From Candidatus Woesearchaeota archaeon (lineage in GTDB: Archaea > Nanobdellota > Nanobdellia > Woesearchaeales > GW2011-AR15), in assembly GCA_023701075.1 (NCBI GenBank), contig JAMPXQ010000008.1, forward strand, positions 1 to 18,904: a DNA stretch of 18,904 nt. Direction: 5' to 3'. The translations under genes were made by a program, and so were the position numbers. This document shows positions 14,381 to 18,904 of this stretch, in pieces; the first letter of the stretch is position 1; each line of letters begins with the position of its first letter. The notes beneath the pieces are model-generated. The model was not told where the DNA came from, made no database searches, and saw nothing but the letters and a program-made list of their open reading frames with translations.

Positions 14381-14462
14381 TAAACTTATTAGTTTTTATT
14401 AAGTTCTTTTTGCTTGAGATATATCAGAAACAAATAATAATAGCTAAGTAATACTATTAGAT

Positions 14463-15497
14463 ATGGGATTAGATATTTTAAAAGAAGATATAAATCTTTA
14501 TCTTGAGAAGTTTATAATGTCTAAAAAGACAATGGGTTCAATAGGTTTTGGCTATGATATGATTAAGGAGTATTCATCGGGCGGAAAGCGCCTTCGTCCA
14601 TTGGCTATGATTTTAAGTTATTTGGTTTCTGGAGGGAATGATAAGAAAAGTATATTGCAGTTGGCAATTTTTATTGAATTATACCATACATATACGCTTA
14701 TTCTAGATGATATAATGGATGAGGATGAGTATAGAAGAAATAAACCTACGGTATATGCTAGATTTAAAGAGTTTTTCCTGAAAACAAAAAAAGACAGGAA
14801 ATATAATGGTTCATTATTCTCAAAGGATTCATCAAGGTTTTCAGCTTCTCAAGGTATTTTATTTGGTAATCTCTCTGGGACTTTGTCTAGATTGGCGGTT
14901 CATGAATCAAATTTTTCATATGACCAGAAAATAATTTGCCTTTTACAGATGGATCTGATGGATAAGCAGGTTTGTGAAGGCCAATCAATGGATATATATT
15001 TTGAAAAGAGGCAAGTTTTAGAAAAAGAATACCTGGAGATGATTTCAAAAAAAACAGGTGCTCTTTTTGCATATCCAATGAAAATTGGATCTATTCTGGC
15101 AGGAGTAGACGAAAATAAGTCACATTTGTTTTTTGATTTAGGGATGTCATTAGGGTTGGCATTTCAAATTAGGGATGATTTGTTGGATTTGACAAGTAAT
15201 AAAGGTCATGAAATAGGTTCAGACATAAGAAATCAGAAAAACACAATACTATTGATAAAAACACTTGAAAATATAGATAGTGAAAAAAGAAGGTTCATTG
15301 ATAGTATTAATCCAAAATCATCAAGCGAATCAGTAAAACGAGTTATTTCATTTATGGAAGAGGCAGGTGCTTTGACCTATGCTAAAGAATTACAAAGAGA
15401 TTATCAAGAAAAGGTGGTTAACCTTCTTAATCAACTGAATCTATCAACAAGAGATAAGGATCGATTAAATGAATTTATATCTATGATGGTTGATTAG
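14463..15497 (+). CDS. idsA: Polyprenyl diphosphate synthase (likely geranylgeranyl diphosphate synthase)
   Basis: Trans-prenyltransferase that adds IPP to allylic diphosphates, supplying C20 chains for archaeal ether lipids. The 344 residues show GGKRLRP (40-46), the first Asp-rich motif DDIMD (82-86), RRNKPT (91-96) and the second motif DDLLD (238-242). The residue five before the first motif is Tyr77. An aromatic residue there limits chain length to about C20 in archaeal GGPP synthases, so GGPP is the likely product, though FPP cannot be excluded. The loop after RRNKPT is long and basic (104-125), and the usual G-D motif reads FGN (N136). The gene is very A+T-rich (14761-14820 has 15 G+C of 60), like mevalonate kinase. 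It converges with IPP isomerase across 27 bases. Confidence 0.93.
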   Translation: MGLDILKEDINLYLEKFIMSKKTMGSIGFGYDMIKEYSSGGKRLRPLAMILSYLVSGGNDKKSILQLAIFIELYHTYTLILDDIMDEDEYRRNKPTVYARFKEFFLKTKKDRKYNGSLFSKDSSRFSASQGILFGNLSGTLSRLAVHESNFSYDQKIICLLQMDLMDKQVCEGQSMDIYFEKRQVLEKEYLEMISKKTGALFAYPMKIGSILAGVDENKSHLFFDLGMSLGLAFQIRDDLLDLTSNKGHEIGSDIRNQKNTILLIKTLENIDSEKRRFIDSINPKSSSESVKRVISFMEEAGALTYAKELQRDYQEKVVNLLNQLNLSTRDKDRLNEFISMMVD

Positions 15498-15524
15498 TTT
15501 GGGTATAAATCTTCAGTAATTTTA

Positions 15525-16022
15525 CTAATTAAAATTTGTGACTTCATCTATGGCAAGTTTTAGCCAGGGGGTGAACTTCATTGGATAGGTATTCATTTCT
15601 CTTTTTAGTTCAACTTGATGTATCCATCTCCAGTCCATGACTTCTTTTTTGTCTGGATTAGGATTTCCATCAAATATCCCAATAAATACATGGTCAAATT
15701 CATTTTCTATTAATTCACCAACTCTTGCAGAATATATGAGTCGGAATAGCTCCTTTAATTCGCATTCAATTCCCATTTCCTCATTAAGTCTTTTTTTTGC
15801 ATCAATTAATATGTCACCGTTAGTAGGATGGCTGCAGCATGTATTGCTCCATAGCCCGCCGCTGTGATATTTATCAAGTGCTCTTTTTTGGATAAGCAGC
15901 TCTTTATTCTTATTGAATATGAATACAGAGAATGCCCTGTGGAGAAGTCCGTCTTTATGCGCCTTGAGTTTTTCGCATCTGCCAATCTCAATGTCCTTAT
16001 CATCGACAAGTATGACTTCCAT
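15525..16022 (-). CDS. idi: Isopentenyl-diphosphate delta-isomerase, type 1 (Nudix)
   Basis: Interconverts IPP and DMAPP, giving the starter unit for prenyl chains. From the ATG at 16022 it has 165 residues. It shows metal ligands H22 and H28, catalytic C63 in TCCSHP with H65, a degenerate Nudix helix (DAKKRLNEEMGIE, 74-86), and the E-N-E pair E106/E108 that carries the second catalytic glutamate. This is the bacterial/eukaryotic type 1 enzyme; most archaea use the unrelated flavin-dependent type 2. An ATG at 16040 would add six residues, but the TATA box at 16044-16052 is 26 bases before 16022, the spacing shared by its neighbours, and transcription would start inside the longer form. It converges on the prenyl synthase. 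Confidence 0.94.
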   Translation of the reverse strand: MEVILVDDKDIEIGRCEKLKAHKDGLLHRAFSVFIFNKNKELLIQKRALDKYHSGGLWSNTCCSHPTNGDILIDAKKRLNEEMGIECELKELFRLIYSARVGELIENEFDHVFIGIFDGNPNPDKKEVMDWRWIHQVELKREMNTYPMKFTPWLKLAIDEVTNFN

Positions 16023-16043
16023 GAGATGAAGTTTATTCATAGG

Positions 16044-16052
16044 ATTAAATAT
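16044..16052 (-). promoter_or_regulatory. TATA box of idi; decides its start
   Basis: Minus-strand ATATTTAAT centred 26 bases before the ATG at 16022 but only 8 before the upstream ATG at 16040. A transcript from this box could not carry the upstream start. Confidence 0.5.
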
Positions 16053-16077
16053 TTTTTTGAAAGGAGACTATTCTTAT

Positions 16078-17103
16078 CTAGATCACAGGGACTTTTGCAA
16101 GCATCTCTTTCACGATATCATCAGTCTTTATCTCTTCAGCCTGCCCCTCATATGTCAGCATTACCCTATGCCTGAATATGTTTGGAGCGACAGCTTTCAC
16201 ATCCTGTGGCGTGACATAGAGTTTGCCATGCAAGAGTGCATGCGCTTTTGACGCGATGAAGAGTGAGATGCTGGCTCTTGGTGAGCTTCCGAACTCCACA
16301 TATTTCCCGACTGTTAAATTATATTTTTTAGGATCCCTTGTAGAATCGACAAGCCTTACGATATATTTCTCGATTTTCGCATCCAGATAAATCTTCTGTA
16401 CATTCTCCTGAAGCAGCAATATGTCGGTAGGTTTCATGATGGATCTGATTTTATAGTCCTCAAACTTATGCAGGCTGATGTTCTGCTGGAGTATCTTTTC
16501 CTCTTCCTCCATGCTAGGATATTTCATGATGATCTTATAGATGAACCTGTCAATCTGGGCTTCTGGAAGCGGGTATGTTCCCATCTGTTCAATAGGGTTT
16601 TGGGTGGCCATGACAAAGAATGGTGTAGGAAGCTGGAAGCTGTTGTGCCCGATAGTGACCTGCTTCTCCTGCATTGCCTCAAGGAGCGCAGATTGCACTT
16701 TTGGAGGGGCCCTGTTTATCTCGTCTCCAAGAACGAAATTTGCAAATATAGGTCCTTTGACCGTATAGAATCCTTTTTTCTCTTCATATGCAGTCAGTCC
16801 AATGATATCTGATGGAAGAAGGTCAGGAGTGAACTGGATCCTCTTGAATTCGCATCCGGTGACTATAGAGAGTGTCCTAAGGAGCAGTGTCTTTGCGATT
16901 CCTGGGATTCCTTCGACAAGGCAGTGTCCATGCGAGAGGATTGCTTCCATGAGATAATCCAGTATCTCGCTTTGCCCTACTACTACCCTAGATATCTCTT
17001 TTCTCACTTCTTGGAAAAGTTTTTGGTAGTTTAATATTTCATCTTCGAATTTTTTAGTGAGTTCGACAGATTTGACAGATTGGATATTGACAGTGCTCTG
17101 CAT
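16078..17103 (-). CDS. MoxR-family AAA+ ATPase
   Basis: A 341-residue AAA+ ATPase of the MoxR family, chaperone-like proteins that mature or remodel partner complexes. It has a helical N-terminus, Walker A EGIPGIAKT (64-72), Walker B with LGDEINRAPP (125-134), sensor-1 ATQNP (166-170), the EAQIDRF arginine region (R186), and a lid domain with FGSSPRAS. Length is normal. MoxR genes usually sit with DUF58 and von Willebrand A-domain genes; none is present on either side here, so its client is unknown. The ATG at 17103 has a TATA box (17127-17134) 27 bases upstream, predicting a leaderless mRNA. It ends 55 bases before idi and has no evident tie to the isoprenoid genes. Confidence 0.93.
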   Translation of the reverse strand: MQSTVNIQSVKSVELTKKFEDEILNYQKLFQEVRKEISRVVVGQSEILDYLMEAILSHGHCLVEGIPGIAKTLLLRTLSIVTGCEFKRIQFTPDLLPSDIIGLTAYEEKKGFYTVKGPIFANFVLGDEINRAPPKVQSALLEAMQEKQVTIGHNSFQLPTPFFVMATQNPIEQMGTYPLPEAQIDRFIYKIIMKYPSMEEEEKILQQNISLHKFEDYKIRSIMKPTDILLLQENVQKIYLDAKIEKYIVRLVDSTRDPKKYNLTVGKYVEFGSSPRASISLFIASKAHALLHGKLYVTPQDVKAVAPNIFRHRVMLTYEGQAEEIKTDDIVKEMLAKVPVI

Positions 17104-17126
17104 ACTTGAAAATTGAGTCCCTCTCC

Positions 17127-17134
17127 TATAAAAA
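17127..17134 (-). promoter_or_regulatory. TATA box of the MoxR gene
   Basis: Minus-strand TTTTTATA centred about 27 bases before the ATG at 17103; forms a divergent promoter region with the small membrane protein gene. Confidence 0.55.
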
Positions 17135-17172
17135 ACTTTCTGATAGGGATTATACGGCTTCTTGATATTATT

Positions 17173-17180
17173 TTTATATA
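17173..17180 (+). promoter_or_regulatory. TATA box of the small membrane protein gene
   Basis: TTTATATA centred 26-27 bases before the ATG at 17203. The gene also has GAGGTGA (17193-17199) three bases before the ATG, a strong Shine-Dalgarno match that would lie upstream of a leaderless start. A somewhat earlier transcription start would make it usable. Confidence 0.5.
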
Positions 17181-17202
17181 ACTTATGATTCTGAGGTGAG
17201 TC

Positions 17203-17661
17203 ATGGGAAGCGGATATGGGTATGTCAGGCGTGATAGAGATGCAGTTCCAAGGAACGGGTGGTATCTTATTAGCAGCTTTGGTGGAGCAGCAGGTGGGAT
17301 TGTAAATAATATGACTGATTATTACACTAGCCTTTCAGATGCATATCCGGATATAGGCTGGGCAGGCCCATTGATGACACTTTCCTTTGGATTTTTAGGC
17401 GGTGCAGCAACAGCCGAACAGACACGGGACGGCAGGCGTATAATCACTAGGGGTCTGGTGGGTATTGCACTGGCAGGTATATTCCATGGGATAGCATTGG
17501 TTGCAGCAGGTTCTGGAGATTCCCAGTCAGCCTTATTGCAGTATCAGGCAGCTCAGTTGATTCAGCCATATAGGGAGCAGATATATCTTTTGGCTGAAAG
17601 GGGCATGGATATAGCAAGGAATGTACCTGAATTTGCAAGAGTCCTTTCACAGTATGCCTAA
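17203..17661 (+). CDS. Hypothetical three-helix membrane protein
   Basis: A 152-residue protein I do not recognise. It has three likely membrane segments, about 20-37 (YLISSFGGAAGGIV), 52-70 (WAGPLMTLSFGFLGGAAT) and 84-102 (GLVGIALAGIFHGIALVAAG), all rich in glycine and alanine. A short basic N-terminus (VRRDRD) suggests an inside start. A soluble C-terminal helix follows (110-150, with RGMDIARNVPEFARVL). The start has both a TATA box at the usual distance and GAGGTGA just upstream. It lies 33 bases before nop5 but nop5 has its own TATA box, so they need not be co-transcribed. No functional assignment. Confidence 0.75.
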   Translation: MGSGYGYVRRDRDAVPRNGWYLISSFGGAAGGIVNNMTDYYTSLSDAYPDIGWAGPLMTLSFGFLGGAATAEQTRDGRRIITRGLVGIALAGIFHGIALVAAGSGDSQSALLQYQAAQLIQPYREQIYLLAERGMDIARNVPEFARVLSQYA

Positions 17662-17663
17662 TC

Positions 17664-17671
17664 TATTTAAA
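17664..17671 (+). promoter_or_regulatory. TATA box of the nop5-fibrillarin operon
   Basis: TATTTAAA three bases after the upstream stop and centred about 27 bases before the nop5 ATG; predicts a leaderless transcript for nop5 and fibrillarin. Confidence 0.55.
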
Positions 17672-17694
17672 GAAGACAGTGTTTCTTTCTGATT

Positions 17695-18651
17695 ATGTAC
17701 CTATATTCAAACATACTCGGTGTCTTTGTATTCAATCAGAACCTCCAGATAAGAGAGAAAGTGCTCTTCTCAGAGCAGGAGTCTAGGGAATATCTCAAGA
17801 TATTGGAAAAAGGAGAGATTCCTAGTCAAGAAAAGATTTTCCTGGAGAAATTCAAGAGCATAAAGAACCTAAGGCTGGAGCCGGATGATTCAGTATTATC
17901 TGTAATAAATACTCTTCTCATGGATTTCAAGGACATGTTCTACGAGCGCAACCTTTATCTGACAAAGACGCAGATAAGGGAGAGCGTGACAGACGATCTT
18001 TTGATAATCCAGGTATCGAGTTCGATAATGGAGCTAGGCAAATCAATAAATCTCTTGACAAAGAGGCTCAGGGAGTGGTATGGATATGTGCTTCCGGAAG
18101 TTGAAGATAAGTTGCAGGACAACAGCGCATTTTCAGAAAGGGTCATCGAAGGATATGATAGGCTAAGGGCTGATTTTGCAGTCATAAATGGCATGGGGAA
18201 GAAGCTATCAGCGGAAGACATGGCAGAGATAAAAGATTTTGCAGATAGCATAAATCTGCTTCAGAGGCAGAAAGAATCAAAAGAGCTGTTTTTAGAGAAG
18301 ATTATGAGAAAAACATGTCCTAATCTAACAGAAGTTGCAGGACATCTGACAGGGGCGAAGCTTCTTGCGATTGCAGGGTCATTGAGGAATATGGTCATGA
18401 TGCCGGCATCAACCATCCAGCTCTTAGGCGCAGAGAAAGCGCTCTTTAGGCACATGGTCACAAAATCAAAGTCTCCAAAGCATGGAGTGATTGTAGAGCA
18501 TCCGCTCCTTCAGAGAGTGTCAAGGCAAGATAAGGGGAAAGCCGCAAGGTCGCTGGCAGATAAGATTTCTTTGGCAGTGAAGGTAGATTATTTTAAGGGA
18601 AATTTCATAGGTGATAAATTGAAGGCAGAATTAGAGGCGAAGTTCAGATGA
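17695..18651 (+). CDS. nop5: C/D box RNP scaffold protein Nop5 (Nop56/58 homologue)
   Basis: Scaffold of the archaeal C/D box small RNP, joining L7Ae-bound guide RNA to fibrillarin for 2'-O-methylation of rRNA and tRNA. The 318 residues contain a reduced N-terminal fibrillarin-binding domain, a helical coiled-coil region with LREWYGYVLPE (125-135), and the RNA-binding Nop domain with AGSLRN and PASTIQLLGAEKALFRH (237-253) and PKHGVIVEHPL (261-271). It is short for the family, which is usually near 380-430 residues. Both the N-terminal domain and the lysine-rich C-terminal tail look trimmed: the protein stops soon after FIGDKLKAELEAKF. Its stop overlaps the fibrillarin start (ATGA), the standard archaeal pairing. 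Confidence 0.95.
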   Translation: MYLYSNILGVFVFNQNLQIREKVLFSEQESREYLKILEKGEIPSQEKIFLEKFKSIKNLRLEPDDSVLSVINTLLMDFKDMFYERNLYLTKTQIRESVTDDLLIIQVSSSIMELGKSINLLTKRLREWYGYVLPEVEDKLQDNSAFSERVIEGYDRLRADFAVINGMGKKLSAEDMAEIKDFADSINLLQRQKESKELFLEKIMRKTCPNLTEVAGHLTGAKLLAIAGSLRNMVMMPASTIQLLGAEKALFRHMVTKSKSPKHGVIVEHPLLQRVSRQDKGKAARSLADKISLAVKVDYFKGNFIGDKLKAELEAKFR

Positions 18652-18904
18652 GATTATATAATCCTAAATTTCCTAATGTGTTTTCAAAGAAAGACACAAA
18701 AGGGAAGATAAAGCTCTATACGCCAAACTTGACTCCTGGCATAAAATATTTCGATGAGGATATTGAGCGCTTTGACGGCATGGAATTCAGGAACTGGGAT
18801 CCAAAGAGGAGCAAACTGGCTGCAGGCATAATCAATGATCTTTCGCAGATAGGTATAAAGGAAGGCAACACAGTGTTATATTTAGGTGCAAGCCATGGCT
18901 ACAC
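18648..18904 (+). CDS. flpA: Fibrillarin-like rRNA/tRNA 2'-O-methyltransferase (partial)
   Basis: Catalytic subunit of the C/D box RNP, transferring methyl from S-adenosylmethionine to ribose 2'-OH. Only the first 85 codons are present; the gene runs off the window end. Visible are the N-terminal beta domain (KLYTPNLTPGIKYFDE), the RNWDPKRSKLAAGI segment typical of fibrillarin, and the start of the SAM-binding motif I, VLYLGASHGYT. The usual archaeal form is LGAASGTT, so the loop residues differ (see findings). The ATG overlaps the nop5 stop by four bases, so the two are co-translated. Archaeal fibrillarin is about 210-230 residues, so roughly 60 percent is missing. Confidence 0.95.
   Translation, partial: MRLYNPKFPNVFSKKDTKGKIKLYTPNLTPGIKYFDEDIERFDGMEFRNWDPKRSKLAAGIINDLSQIGIKEGNTVLYLGASHGY

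Larger units (their letters stand above)
14065..14462. other. 398-base gene-free stretch
   Basis: The longest gap in the window, strongly A+T-rich. It holds no open frame that looks coding and no recognisable tRNA or rRNA. What can be seen: a 20-base palindrome (14152-14171), a direct repeat GAACATAG (14306-14313 and 14321-14328), a small palindrome ATACTT-C-AAGTAT (14334-14346), and two TATA-like boxes before the prenyl synthase (14373-14380 and 14432-14440). It may be a long regulatory region, a small RNA locus or the residue of a lost gene; nothing decides between these. Confidence 0.6.

Noticed and set aside
15515..15526. AGTAA-TT-TTACT as a shared terminator between the prenyl synthase and idi
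   Set aside because: The stem is only five A+T-rich pairs and overlaps the idi stop codon; a chance match in such sequence is likely.
16023..16040. Upstream ATG of IPP isomerase
   Set aside because: The only good TATA box places the transcript start downstream of this ATG; the ATG at 16022 fits the spacing used by neighbouring genes.
1..18904. CRISPR arrays, insertion sequences, integrases, toxin-antitoxin or defence genes
   Set aside because: No regularly spaced DNA repeats, no transposase or recombinase frame, and no defence-type domain was seen. The only periodic repeats are within the lamin-tail protein.

Overview
The window looks like a piece of an archaeal chromosome. It carries two archaeal/eukaryotic-type RNA polymerase subunits (RpoN, RpoL), the C/D-box RNP pair Nop5-fibrillarin, an archaeal/eukaryotic-type leucyl-tRNA synthetase, archaeal class I HMG-CoA reductase and the archaeal thiolase/HMG-CoA synthase/DUF35 trio. 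Most genes have a TATA-like box centred about 26 bases upstream of the start codon, which implies leaderless mRNAs. The moderate-to-low G+C, compact proteins, classical (PMK + MDD) mevalonate route and bacterial-type IPP isomerase would suit a DPANN lineage such as Woesearchaeota/Pacearchaeota. That placement is inference; there is no rRNA gene here.

Layout. 1-5000, minus strand: rpoN, leuS and a large secreted glycoprotein-like protein with a lamin-tail domain. 5099-5987, plus strand: rpoL and an AMMECR1-domain protein. 6071-16022: an almost uninterrupted isoprenoid locus. It consists of a mvaD-phosphomevalonate kinase pair (6071-8067), a four-gene block of HMG-CoA synthase, thiolase, DUF35 and HMG-CoA reductase (8111-11861), a DUF3592 membrane protein, mevalonate kinase, a small orphan membrane-anchored protein, a 398-base non-coding stretch, a polyprenyl diphosphate synthase, and convergently IPP isomerase type 1. 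16078-17661: a lone MoxR AAA+ ATPase (minus) diverging from a small three-helix membrane protein. 17695-18904: nop5 and the start of fibrillarin, which runs off the window.

How the genes work together. Thiolase, HMG-CoA synthase and the DUF35 scaffold make HMG-CoA from acetyl-CoA, and HMG-CoA reductase gives mevalonate. Mevalonate kinase, phosphomevalonate kinase and diphosphomevalonate decarboxylase make IPP. IPP isomerase makes DMAPP, and the prenyl synthase elongates to (probably) GGPP for ether lipids. Every enzymatic step from acetyl-CoA to a polyprenyl diphosphate is thus encoded in about 10 kb, by the classical route that is uncommon in archaea.

The most unusual single object is the secreted lamin-tail protein at 3359-4948. 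Its coiled-coil stalk has five repeats of exactly 35 residues, each opening with a glycosylation sequon followed four residues later by a cysteine. A tandem pair of four-cysteine modules follows. Other points of note are a strikingly uniform leaderless promoter geometry with a few Shine-Dalgarno exceptions, a very A+T-rich composition confined mainly to mevalonate kinase and the prenyl synthase, nested palindromes upstream of the orphan gene, and a LeuRS editing domain that resembles the eukaryotic cytosolic enzyme.
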